Part shown: positions 29,727-38,734 of the stretch, piece after piece | Layout: each line of letters begins with the position of its first letter | Numbering within the stretch: the stretch's first letter is position 1 | NCBI GenBank assembly: GCA_946415315.1 | Contig: CAMKRZ010000001.1 | Coordinates: 124,001 to 188,000, forward strand | Reading direction: 5' to 3' | Source of the DNA: an uncultured Lachnoclostridium sp. | GTDB taxonomy: Bacteria; Bacillota; Clostridia; Lachnospirales; Lachnospiraceae | Length of the DNA: 64,000 nt | Program-made: the position numbers and the translations under genes | The notes under the pieces: generated by a model | The model's input: only the letters and a program-made list of their open reading frames with translations | Databases searched by the model: none | What the model was told of the DNA's origin: nothing

Positions 29727-29757
29727 TTTATATCATTACAGTTCACTGTAAGGTCAA
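29727..29757 (-). promoter_or_regulatory. MerR-type promoter/operator with 19-bp spacer and dyad
   Basis: Minus strand TTGACC (29757-29752), 19-bp spacer, TATAAA (29732-29727). The spacer contains the dyad TTACAGT-TC-ACTGTAA (29736-29751). Confidence 0.8.
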
Positions 29758-29882
29758 TACCTGTTTTGAGATTTTTTTTCGAAAAATGCAAAAAACGGGA
29801 AAAGCACGCTGTAATCATATCTCAGGAACGGACGGTTGGCAATCATTTTTCGCGAAAAAACGACGCTTCGGTGATGTAACAA

Positions 29883-29926
29883 AAACGTATTTGAAACGTA
29901 ATTGAAACGTAACAACTGTGCAGTTG
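29883..29926 (+). promoter_or_regulatory. Three AAACGTA direct repeats at exact 11-bp phasing plus a CAACTG-TG-CAGTTG dyad upstream of the lipoprotein gene
   Basis: AAACGTA at 29883, 29894 and 29905; inverted repeat at 29913-29926. Confidence 0.65.
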
Positions 29927-29993
29927 TTTTGTAATATTTGTGTGTTATGATCGTGTCATAAAGTTCGGAACAAACGATCAGGGGGGTAAATCA

Positions 29994-32522
29994 ATGGCAC
30001 ACCACACAAAATCAATCGTAAGGAAAATGATGGCGGTTCTGCTCTGTGCGTGCATGATCGCATCGCTTGCTGCGTGCGGGAAGAACAGCAGTAACAGGGA
30101 CAACGAACCGGCGAGGGAAGCAGCGGCGACACCGGGGGAGATGACGCCGACTGCGGAGGCAACTCCTTCGGAAGCAGTGACGCCGGGCGCGGAAGTCACA
30201 CCGACGCAGGCAGCTACGCCGACGCTGACCGTGGCTCCGACGGAGAGCATCACGCCTGCAACTGAGACACCGACACCGGGCGAGGAGGAACCCGCGCTGA
30301 CGCCTGAGATCACCGCGACGCCGGTCGTTCGCGACGGAGCGAACTACAAGATCACGACGACAGCATACGATGTTGAGGCAGACATCCGTCGCCAGTCGGA
30401 CATCGTTGTGGAGGACAAGAGCGGCAAGACCGTCTTCAATGCATCCGAGTACGCTGCTGCACACCGCAGCGAGTGGGAGAAGGTTGCGCTGGAGAAGATC
30501 CTGGAGCTTACCAGACATATCGGCGATGCCAAGAGAAGAGATATCTCCCGGACAGCCGAGTGGGGATGCGAATATGATATCTTCATGGACGAAGCACAGA
30601 TCAAAACGATCGACCTCGGAGCACAGGGCCGCCTCGGCGTCTACGCACACGCTGTTCTCTTCATTGAGGAAAGAGATGATTTGACGAATCTGGTCGGAAG
30701 CTATATCGTCAGCTGCCGCCTGATCAATGAGGATATGTCGCAGCAGTATGCGATCCTGTACGAGAACAGCACCTGTGACCTGGAAGCCTACGGAGAGGAA
30801 TTCTGCATCGATTTCTATTACGCCAACGGGGATGCTCCGGCGGACAAGTATGATCCCGAGCATACGAAGCGGATGATGGCTTCCGTGACCTTCGCGGAAA
30901 AAGGGGATGATTACTGCAAGAGCAAGTTCTACGGACATACCGACTTCGATGAGAACGTGATGAGCGATGAACTGTTCACTGTCGGAACTCTTCCGTGGAA
31001 CGCGAAGGACGGAATTGTACTGCGTGATGAAATGCTGGATGGAGCCGGAGTAAGCCGTTACTCGAAGAAAGTTGACGACTGGCAGATCCTGTCCTATAAG
31101 CTGTCAGATCTGGTCAACGCAATGTATCATCGTCAGAACGGCGAAACGGTATTGCTTCCTGATTTTGACAAGCATTTCAGCAACGGCGTGTTCTCCGCTA
31201 CCGAACCGTTTGAAACCGGGAGCCTTTTCATGGATTATTCCGTTCGCGCAGAGGTTTCCCTCAAGGACAATGATGTCACGGGAAGACTGTATTTTATCCA
31301 TGATAATCTTGAAGTGTTGATTGATGAATTCGAGATGCCGGCATATACGGTGTTGAAAAAAGACTCCGGCGAGACGCTCCAGGTGAGCGCGGTCCTTACG
31401 GCAGAAGACTACAACGAGTTTGCGCCGTACCACGAGCCTTATCCTGAGATGACCCTGCGGTATACTCCGGCGGGTGCGACGAAACCGGGAACAGTCTTTG
31501 AGTCGGCAACGTACCTTGCGGACAACAAGGCGAAATTCGAGAAGGCTGCGGCAGAGTATGAGAAGACGCTGCGCAACGCCTACAAGGGCGATATCGTTGT
31601 TAAGAAAAACCTTCTGAAGGAGATCTCCCTCGGTTCGTTCGGCTTCGTTGCGATTTATGAGATCGCAGCGTACGGTGAGACACCGAAGCAGATCGGCGAT
31701 GTCAATTCGCTGTATCGCTATCAGGTGAGTTGTGTGTGGGTCGGTGAAAAAGGTCAGGTAAGAGAAAGTTTCATCTATGAGAAGGAAACGGAAGACGGCG
31801 AGGCACCGAAGGGGTGCGGGGATTATCTGAACATCCGCCACACGATCATGGAACATGCGGATGTTGACAAGCTTGCTGCAGGTGAATACCTGTGGGAGGC
31901 GAAGGAGGCAGCGAAGAATTCCGGAAATCTTACGGAGAAGGATATCTTTACTGTGATCGCGCTGGGCCGCAAAAAGTACGGGACGTACGATTTCCAGGGA
32001 AACTTCTTCCAGTATGTGTACGACGAGGAGTTCCATCAGAACGCAGCATATATTGATGCGAACGGCGATTGTCTCGCAATGTGCTACAGCACATACCATG
32101 AATCCACGGACGGTTACGGCATGGACGGCGGCGAGATGAAGGATGCCTCCGGCAAGGTGTATTATTCCCTGGAAAAGAACGATGTGAAACTGATGTCCTA
32201 CACGATGCGCCAGGTTGTGGCGGCGTTCCTTGAGCGCGGAGCGAATTTCGGAGATTGCAGGATCAGTGAGAAGGCACCGAAGGAACTGCTTGACAAGGTG
32301 ATCGTTGATACGACGGACAGCGAATATACTCCGTGCGTGTGGTCGGAGACTGTGACGCTCGGTAAGGGGTATCAGCTGCTTGGCGTGGTTCATGTTCATG
32401 ATCTCTACAAATGGTATAACCTCGACCTTTACCTGGTGAAGGACGGCAAGGTACTCACTCTTGTTTCCGAGGAATGTATGCCGGGCCGGAATCTGGAGGA
32501 TTCGCAGGATAATGACAATTAG
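29994..32522 (+). CDS. Lipoprotein of unknown function with Thr/Pro-rich linker; paralog of 24449-26917
   Basis: 'MAVLLCACMIASLAACGKN' lipobox; TPxxTP linker; 'AAAHRSEWEKV', 'SYIVSCRLINEDMSQQYAILYE', 'YQVSCVWVGEKGQ'. Confidence 0.75.
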   Translation: MAHHTKSIVRKMMAVLLCACMIASLAACGKNSSNRDNEPAREAAATPGEMTPTAEATPSEAVTPGAEVTPTQAATPTLTVAPTESITPATETPTPGEEEPALTPEITATPVVRDGANYKITTTAYDVEADIRRQSDIVVEDKSGKTVFNASEYAAAHRSEWEKVALEKILELTRHIGDAKRRDISRTAEWGCEYDIFMDEAQIKTIDLGAQGRLGVYAHAVLFIEERDDLTNLVGSYIVSCRLINEDMSQQYAILYENSTCDLEAYGEEFCIDFYYANGDAPADKYDPEHTKRMMASVTFAEKGDDYCKSKFYGHTDFDENVMSDELFTVGTLPWNAKDGIVLRDEMLDGAGVSRYSKKVDDWQILSYKLSDLVNAMYHRQNGETVLLPDFDKHFSNGVFSATEPFETGSLFMDYSVRAEVSLKDNDVTGRLYFIHDNLEVLIDEFEMPAYTVLKKDSGETLQVSAVLTAEDYNEFAPYHEPYPEMTLRYTPAGATKPGTVFESATYLADNKAKFEKAAAEYEKTLRNAYKGDIVVKKNLLKEISLGSFGFVAIYEIAAYGETPKQIGDVNSLYRYQVSCVWVGEKGQVRESFIYEKETEDGEAPKGCGDYLNIRHTIMEHADVDKLAAGEYLWEAKEAAKNSGNLTEKDIFTVIALGRKKYGTYDFQGNFFQYVYDEEFHQNAAYIDANGDCLAMCYSTYHESTDGYGMDGGEMKDASGKVYYSLEKNDVKLMSYTMRQVVAAFLERGANFGDCRISEKAPKELLDKVIVDTTDSEYTPCVWSETVTLGKGYQLLGVVHVHDLYKWYNLDLYLVKDGKVLTLVSEECMPGRNLEDSQDNDN

Positions 32523-32557
32523 GAATTAATTAAGAATTGCACAAGAGATGCGTAAAG

Positions 32558-32605
32558 ACTTCCCTGTTGCTCTGTTGTAAGATACGATCAGAGCCGCAGG
32601 GAAGT
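32558..32605 (+). other. Long imperfect stem-loop between the lipoprotein and ABC genes
   Basis: ACTTCCCTGTTGCTCTG (32558-32574) pairs with CAGAGCCGCAGGGAAGT (32589-32605) with one non-canonical/wobble step; no strong U-tract follows. Confidence 0.55.
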
Positions 32606-32667
32606 TCTGTTGTGTGGGGGGGACGCTGCGGCGGTAGCAGAAAGCGCAGAAATGAGGAGGAAACAGC

Positions 32668-33531
32668 ATGAAAGAGATTACAAACGCAACACAGGATGTC
32701 ATCGAGGAGGTAGTTATGAAGGAGACGAAGAAGGAAGGGATCGTGACCGTCAGGGACATTTCCAAGACATTTTCCAACGAAAGCGTGCAGCAGCACGTTC
32801 TGAAAAACTTAAACCTCACGGTGTACCGCGGAGACTTCACGGTCATCATGGGCAACTCCGGATCGGGCAAGAGTACGCTTCTGTACACCCTCTCCGGCAT
32901 GGACCGTCCGACGCTCGGCACCGTCACGTACCATGTGGACGGCGGTGACGAGGAGATCTCGAAGTACAGCAACGATCAGCTGGCGCGCTTCCGCAGAGAC
33001 CACGCGGGCTTCGTGTTCCAGCAGAACTACTTAAACGACTCCATGAGCGCACTCGACAACGTTATGGTGTGCGGCCTTTTGAAGGGCGGTGACCGCAAGG
33101 CGCTCGCGGAGCGCGCACGTAAGCTCCTAACGCAGGTGGAGATCGAAGACCGCGACCAGCGCAAGTTCCCGACGCAGCTCTCGGGCGGCCAGCAGCAGCG
33201 CGTAGCCGTGGTGCGAGGCGTTATTAACCAGCCGGAGATCCTCTACGCGGACGAGCCGACCGGTGCCCTGAACTCGCAGAACACGGAAAATGTTCTCAAC
33301 ATCCTAACGGAACTTAACGACGCCGGGCAGAGCATCGTTATGGTCACGCACACAATCAGGGCTGCCGAGAGAGGCAACCGCATCCTGTACCTCGCGGACG
33401 GTGTGATCACCGCGGAGATCGAACTCGGACCGTATGTCGGCGACTACCGCGATGAGACGAACCCGCAGCTTGCGCTTGCGAAGGAGCGCCACGCGAAGCT
33501 CAAGAGCTTCCTTCAGGAAATGGGGTGGTAA
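32668..33531 (+). CDS. ABC transporter ATP-binding protein (MacB/LolD type); alternative start at 32716
   Basis: 'GDFTVIMGNSGSGKSTLLYTLSGMDRPTLG', 'LSGGQQQRVAVVRGVINQPEILYADEPTGALNSQN', 'IVMVTH'. Confidence 0.92.
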   Translation: MKEITNATQDVIEEVVMKETKKEGIVTVRDISKTFSNESVQQHVLKNLNLTVYRGDFTVIMGNSGSGKSTLLYTLSGMDRPTLGTVTYHVDGGDEEISKYSNDQLARFRRDHAGFVFQQNYLNDSMSALDNVMVCGLLKGGDRKALAERARKLLTQVEIEDRDQRKFPTQLSGGQQQRVAVVRGVINQPEILYADEPTGALNSQNTENVLNILTELNDAGQSIVMVTHTIRAAERGNRILYLADGVITAEIELGPYVGDYRDETNPQLALAKERHAKLKSFLQEMGW

Positions 33532-33532
33532 G

Positions 33533-35932
33533 ATGTTTAAACTGTTCTTCATTGCCCGTAACAACATCAAAAAACAGAAGGGCGATATGATCACGTTCCT
33601 TTTGTTCACGCTTCTTGCGTCCTACCTGATCTTCCAGTGCGTGTCGGCGCTTCTCGGCATGCCGAAAGTGCTCGAGGACCGCTTCGAGAAGGTGAACGGC
33701 GCGCACGTCGAGGCGCTCGCCGGAAACTCGCCCGAGGAGACTGAGGCCTGGACAAAGGCCTTTACGGAAAATAAACATATCGTCGACTTCGAGACCGTGC
33801 CGTTTGTCAACATGTACGGCCAGTACCGAAACACGAAGAGCAACGATTTTGAGGAGTACAGTTTCTATGCGGAGCCGTACACGACCACTCCCCGGATCAT
33901 GAATCTGGAGATCGATTCCACGGACCTCAAGGAGGACGACATTATTGTTCCGTTCTTCCTCAAGAGCCGTTTCTCCGTGGGGGATACGATGGAACTGAAG
34001 TTCGGCGACAACGTGTACAGCCTGAAGGTGGCGGGGTACGCGGAGGATCCTTATTTTTCGTCGTCGATCAACATCACGACGTACTATTGTTACCTGTCGC
34101 AGTCGATGCTCGACCGTATCACGACGGACAATCCGGCGCAGGCCGGCTGGGGCACGGTCTACCGCGGAGTGGTTGATCAGAAGGCGCTCGACGACGGGCT
34201 CGAGACGATGACGGTCGAGAAGGAGATCTGCGAGAAATACCTTGAACTCATCGCGCCGGCGGCGGAAGCCAATCCCGCGAAAAATTACGCGAATTACAGC
34301 TCGATCAACTGGCACATGATGCGCGGCGGCGCACAGTTCCTTCCGCAGGTCGTGATGGGCGTCGTGCTGATGTTCGGCGTGCTCACGCTGGCGATCGCCT
34401 TTATCATCATCACGCACGGTGTGCGCAACTTCATCGTTCGGAACATGAAGAACACCGGCGCGCTGGAGGCAGCCGGTTACACTCCGTCGATGCTCCGTCT
34501 GGCGCTTGTCATGCAGATCGTGCTTGTGGCATTGATCGGGTCAATCCTGGGCGTGGCGCTTGCGCTCCTCTCGAGCGGAGCGTTCGGTGACATTGTCAGC
34601 GGTGTACTCGGACTGACGTGGAACCAGCCGATCCACTGGCCGGTAGCGGCGCTCACGGTTGTCGGAATGGTGCTGGCGACATATCTGATCGCGATGCTGA
34701 TCGGGCGCGTCTACAAGAAGATCACCGTGCTCGACGCGCTTCGCGGCGGGATCAATACCCACAACTACAAGAAGAATCATTTTCCGCTCGATAAGAGCAG
34801 CCTGCCGCTGCCGGTGACGATGTCTCTGAAGAATACGTTCGGCAACGTGCGCAACAGCATTTTGCTCATGGTGATCGCGGCGCTGCTCACGATCGCGATG
34901 ACCGCGGGCTTCGGAATGTACGAAAGCTTCGGCGCGAAGCCGGAGTCGCTTCTCGACATCATGGGCATGGAGGGCGGCAAGGTCTATATCTCGAACGGAG
35001 ACATTTCCTTCGCGGATGAGTACCGTAAGATGGAAGGCGTCACGAACGTGCTGCTGCAGAAGGGCTTTGAGCCGACCGTGATCCACGGTGACAAGGAAAA
35101 GTCCGCATATACTTACGTTGTTGACGACGTGAACCATCGCCAGTACCTGAAGCTTCTCAAAGGCCGCGTGCCGATGCATGACAACGAGATCATGCTGACG
35201 CAGGCGCTCGCTGATGACCTGGGAGTGTCCATCGGGGACGTTGTGACCGTGAAGAACGGAACGAAGACCGCTGATTATATCGTCACCGGTTTTGACCAGA
35301 GAATGGAGCGCATGGGACGCACCATGAACCTGACGATCGAGGGCGGCAAGCGACTGGTCGGCGAGTTCACGAGAATGGATATCCTCATTTATGCGGACGA
35401 CACCGCTACGTTCGAGGAGCTTGAGGCGAAGGTCAAGGAGATCGCCGCAGCGCACGGTGACAAGGAGTACGTCGTCATCAACTCGGACAAGAACATGACG
35501 TCCACGATGGGAACCGTCTCGACGGCACTTCGGATGGTGTGTATCGTCATCGCGGTGGTAACGCTGTTCATCGTCATCTTCACGGAGGCGCTGATCATCC
35601 GCGCGAAGATCACGAAGGAGTGGCGCTCCATGGGCATCAACAAGGCGCTCGGCGCGACCGGTGCGCAGCTGATCCTGGAGATCATGCTCTCGAACATCCC
35701 GGCGCTTCTTCTGGGCAGCCTGCTCGGCGCGCTGGTCTCGGATTTCGCGGGACAGGGGCTTTGCAAGGGAATCTTCTCCCTGTTCGGACTGAAGAAGATC
35801 GATTTCTTAACGCCGCTTCACTGGAAAGCGCTGACGGTCGTGAGCATCGTGATCGTGGCGGCACTCACCTCGGCGATCATCGGACTTCGCGTCCGGAAAA
35901 TGAAGCCGGTCGAGATGATCACGGAAGAGTAA
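33533..35932 (+). CDS. FtsX-like ABC transporter permease
   Basis: 'MFKLFFIARNNIKKQKGDMITFLLFTLLASYLIF' and C-terminal 'LIIRAKITKEWRSMGINKALGATGAQLILEIMLSNIPALLLGSLLGAL...RVRKMKPVEMI'. Confidence 0.9.
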   Translation: MFKLFFIARNNIKKQKGDMITFLLFTLLASYLIFQCVSALLGMPKVLEDRFEKVNGAHVEALAGNSPEETEAWTKAFTENKHIVDFETVPFVNMYGQYRNTKSNDFEEYSFYAEPYTTTPRIMNLEIDSTDLKEDDIIVPFFLKSRFSVGDTMELKFGDNVYSLKVAGYAEDPYFSSSINITTYYCYLSQSMLDRITTDNPAQAGWGTVYRGVVDQKALDDGLETMTVEKEICEKYLELIAPAAEANPAKNYANYSSINWHMMRGGAQFLPQVVMGVVLMFGVLTLAIAFIIITHGVRNFIVRNMKNTGALEAAGYTPSMLRLALVMQIVLVALIGSILGVALALLSSGAFGDIVSGVLGLTWNQPIHWPVAALTVVGMVLATYLIAMLIGRVYKKITVLDALRGGINTHNYKKNHFPLDKSSLPLPVTMSLKNTFGNVRNSILLMVIAALLTIAMTAGFGMYESFGAKPESLLDIMGMEGGKVYISNGDISFADEYRKMEGVTNVLLQKGFEPTVIHGDKEKSAYTYVVDDVNHRQYLKLLKGRVPMHDNEIMLTQALADDLGVSIGDVVTVKNGTKTADYIVTGFDQRMERMGRTMNLTIEGGKRLVGEFTRMDILIYADDTATFEELEAKVKEIAAAHGDKEYVVINSDKNMTSTMGTVSTALRMVCIVIAVVTLFIVIFTEALIIRAKITKEWRSMGINKALGATGAQLILEIMLSNIPALLLGSLLGALVSDFAGQGLCKGIFSLFGLKKIDFLTPLHWKALTVVSIVIVAALTSAIIGLRVRKMKPVEMITEE

Positions 35933-35974
35933 TGCTCGGAAAATGCAAAACGCATAGCAGAGTAAGTTTATCAG

Positions 35975-36002
35975 AGCCGGGGGCATGTCCCCCGGCTTTT
36001 TT
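35975..36002 (+). terminator. Rho-independent terminator
   Basis: AGCCGGGGG-catgt-CCCCCGGCT followed by a T-run. Confidence 0.88.
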
Positions 36003-36119
36003 GCGTCGCAAAACGGTAGCCGTGACAGTGTGGACAGCGATTCTTCACGGAAAATTATGAATTAATTCTGAATTGCGTGATTTTTGCCTTGTTAACGCTC
36101 GATTTCGGCCCCGAAACAG

Positions 36120-36148
36120 TTGCATTTCATTTCCCGTTTTGATACAAT
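36120..36148 (+). promoter_or_regulatory. Promoter of the AAA+/transglutaminase cluster
   Basis: TTGCAT (36120-36125), 17-bp spacer, TACAAT (36143-36148), about 40 nt before the ATG at 36189. Confidence 0.6.
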
Positions 36149-36188
36149 AAACAGGATGTCGGCAGGCGACATGTGGGGGAGGATTACA

Positions 36189-37316
36189 ATGTTATATTTT
36201 CTTACACTTCTTGGAGCACCAATCTGTTATTCTGACGATTTTTCAGGCTATTCCGATTATTTTACGCCACCGGGGAATACGACTGCGCCACAGTCCGGAA
36301 ACGTGGAGAGCGGGGGCATTCCTTCGTATGTGTGGACGATCATTTACGTGATCGTCGCCATCCTTGCGCTGGCGCTTCTGACCGGTCTGATCATTTTGCT
36401 CATTCGAGTGATTTCCCGAAAGAGAAAAGAGAGTATCTCGCGCAAGCGCAGGAAACAAAACGAGGAACTCCGCAAGCAGGTGTACGCGTCCGGAACACAG
36501 GATGCCGCCGCACAGAACGCAGCGTCAGCGGCACAGACTCTGTGGTACACGTCGCAGGTTCCCGTCGGCGGCATGCAACCCGGAGCTTCGGCTGCGACGG
36601 TAAGGCGCGCAGCGGCTGAGATCCCGGGTGAGACGATGGCGATGCTTGCTGAGAGACTGCGAAACTACCTGGAATCGTGCGGGATTTCCGTCAACGCGCA
36701 CGATGTCGGCAGGATCCTGGCAGCGTACGCTTCCTCAGGCAGTGTGCGCGTGTCCGACGTGACGGCGACAAATCCCGGCCTGATTGCGGATACGGCTAGA
36801 ATGCTCTCCGTGTTCTTCGGCGCAAGCGGCGCGGAGGATCCGAGTCCGGCAACGGCATTCCTGCCGGCGGACGATTCGGTCCCGGATCACATGCGGACCG
36901 AGATCTCCATAGCGCGTTCGGGCGTAGCGGTCGGACAGCCGGCCTGCGGGATCGGAGCCGACACCTTCCGCGGTATCCTGCGGGAGACCGAGGACGAACA
37001 GTACCTTCCGGAGGAGGACTGGAGGTTGGTTGACAATCTTCTCAACCGTTGCACCGGAGTCTGGTTCAGTCCCGCGCGCAACCGGATGATCCGCAGCATG
37101 GAGTGCATCTCCTCATGCATGATGGCGACCGGTTCGGCACGTGACGAGGCACTGGATTACGCGATGTACAACGCCATGCTTCCGTGCATTTTCCAAAACG
37201 GAGGACCGGATGCCATGCGATTGATGGAAAACGTCTTTGACGAGCTGTTCCGCAACCGCGAGATGACGCTGTGCCGCCGATTCCTGCAAACGCACACGTT
37301 TACGGGCACCGTTTGA
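36189..37316 (+). CDS. Single-pass membrane protein of unknown function, first gene of the AAA+ cluster
   Basis: TM 'VWTIIYVIVAILALALLTGLIILLIRVISRKRK'; soluble helical region 'EIPGETMAMLAERLRNYLESCGISVNAHDVGRILAAYASSG'. Start after 'gggggagg'. Confidence 0.7.
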   Translation: MLYFLTLLGAPICYSDDFSGYSDYFTPPGNTTAPQSGNVESGGIPSYVWTIIYVIVAILALALLTGLIILLIRVISRKRKESISRKRRKQNEELRKQVYASGTQDAAAQNAASAAQTLWYTSQVPVGGMQPGASAATVRRAAAEIPGETMAMLAERLRNYLESCGISVNAHDVGRILAAYASSGSVRVSDVTATNPGLIADTARMLSVFFGASGAEDPSPATAFLPADDSVPDHMRTEISIARSGVAVGQPACGIGADTFRGILRETEDEQYLPEEDWRLVDNLLNRCTGVWFSPARNRMIRSMECISSCMMATGSARDEALDYAMYNAMLPCIFQNGGPDAMRLMENVFDELFRNREMTLCRRFLQTHTFTGTV

Positions 37317-37376
37317 CTGACACGTTCGGCAGAGGCTGCCGTCTGATAATACCAATACAAACTGGGGGAGGATACC

Positions 37377-38723
37377 ATGAATCCGTATTCTAACGTTATG
37401 TTCGGAACTTTGTTTGAGGCGCTCTGGTCGGCGCTGTCTTCCAAACTGGCTCTGACGCTGTACTTTATCCTGCTGTTCGGCAGCATCGCGGCGATGATCA
37501 TCTCCGTTTTGTATCTGACTACGGAGAAGAAACCGCAGGCGAAGAAGCCTGGAGACAAGGAAAATCCCGATGAGGCAGATGCGGAGAAGAAGTCGGAGGA
37601 GACCGTCCCCGGTCAGCTCGACATCGTGGATGACGATGACATCACTTCGCGTTTCCACACGCTTGTGCAGTATGACCGCGCGTCGTTGCGCTACGTTGCT
37701 CCGAAGTACGATGACGACATCACGCTCGCCATGATCTGCCGCAATTTCCGCAATTACGCGGCGTCCCATCTGGGACTGTTCTACAGCGAGGAGGACGTTC
37801 GCAAGTTCATCGCCGGAATCGGAGTTTCGCATCTTCTGGTGATGCAGGGTCTCTCCGGTACGGGAAAAACTTCAATGGCGACCGCGTTCGGCAGCTACCT
37901 GAAGAACCCTTCGACGGTCATTTCCGTGCAGCCGATGTGGAAGGAGCGCTCCGACATCATCGGATATTTCAATGAGTTCACGAAGCGGTTCAGCGAGGGC
38001 ACGCTTCTGAAGAAACTGTATGAGGCGCGCTACACCGACGAGCTTTATGTGATCGTGCTCGATGAGATGAACATCGCGCGCGTGGAGTATTATTTTGCGG
38101 ACTTCCTGTCACAGATGGAGCTGAATCCCGCGAACCGGTATCTCGAGGTCGTCTCCGACACCTGGGAGGACGATCCGAAGCTCCTCGAGCGCGGTATGCT
38201 CCGCATTCCGGAAAATGTATGGTTCATCGGAACGGCGAACAACGACGATTCGACATTTGCCATCTCCGACAAGGTGTATGACCGTGCCATGGTGATGAAC
38301 CTCGACCGGAAGGCCGAGATCTTCGAGCCGGAGCAGACGGATGAAGACCGGATCTCCTATACACATTTCAAGAAACTGATCACGGAGGCGAAGGAGGCGT
38401 ACAGCCTTTCCGAGGAGATGATCGCGAAGATCCGGAAGGTCGACGATTTCCTGACCGCGCAGTTCCGCATCACCTACGGAAACCGTATCCGCCGGCAGAT
38501 GGAGGAGTACATCCCCGTGTATATTGCCTGCGGCGGAACGGAGCTGGAGGCTGTCGATGACATGATCGCGAAGAAAGTTCTCCGCAAGCTCGAGAGCCTG
38601 AGCCCTGTCGTGATCCGTTATTCCATGGATGCCCTGGAAGGCATCTTTGAGACTACGTTCGGTCTGGACAATGTTCCGCTGTGCAAGGACAGCCTGGATC
38701 GGCTGCGCCGCAGCGCGATGTGA
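37377..38723 (+). CDS. Membrane-anchored McrB/MoxR-like AAA+ ATPase (copy 1)
   Basis: N-term TM 'LALTLYFILLFGSIAAMIISVLYL'; Walker A 'GLSGTGKTSMATAFG'; 'VQPMWKERSDIIGYFNEFTKRF'; Walker B 'YVIVLDEMNIARVEYYFADFLSQMEL'; sensor 'VWFIGTANNDDSTFAISDKVYDRAMVMNL'. Confidence 0.85.
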   Translation: MNPYSNVMFGTLFEALWSALSSKLALTLYFILLFGSIAAMIISVLYLTTEKKPQAKKPGDKENPDEADAEKKSEETVPGQLDIVDDDDITSRFHTLVQYDRASLRYVAPKYDDDITLAMICRNFRNYAASHLGLFYSEEDVRKFIAGIGVSHLLVMQGLSGTGKTSMATAFGSYLKNPSTVISVQPMWKERSDIIGYFNEFTKRFSEGTLLKKLYEARYTDELYVIVLDEMNIARVEYYFADFLSQMELNPANRYLEVVSDTWEDDPKLLERGMLRIPENVWFIGTANNDDSTFAISDKVYDRAMVMNLDRKAEIFEPEQTDEDRISYTHFKKLITEAKEAYSLSEEMIAKIRKVDDFLTAQFRITYGNRIRRQMEEYIPVYIACGGTELEAVDDMIAKKVLRKLESLSPVVIRYSMDALEGIFETTFGLDNVPLCKDSLDRLRRSAM

Positions 38724-38734
38724 TAGGAGTCAAT

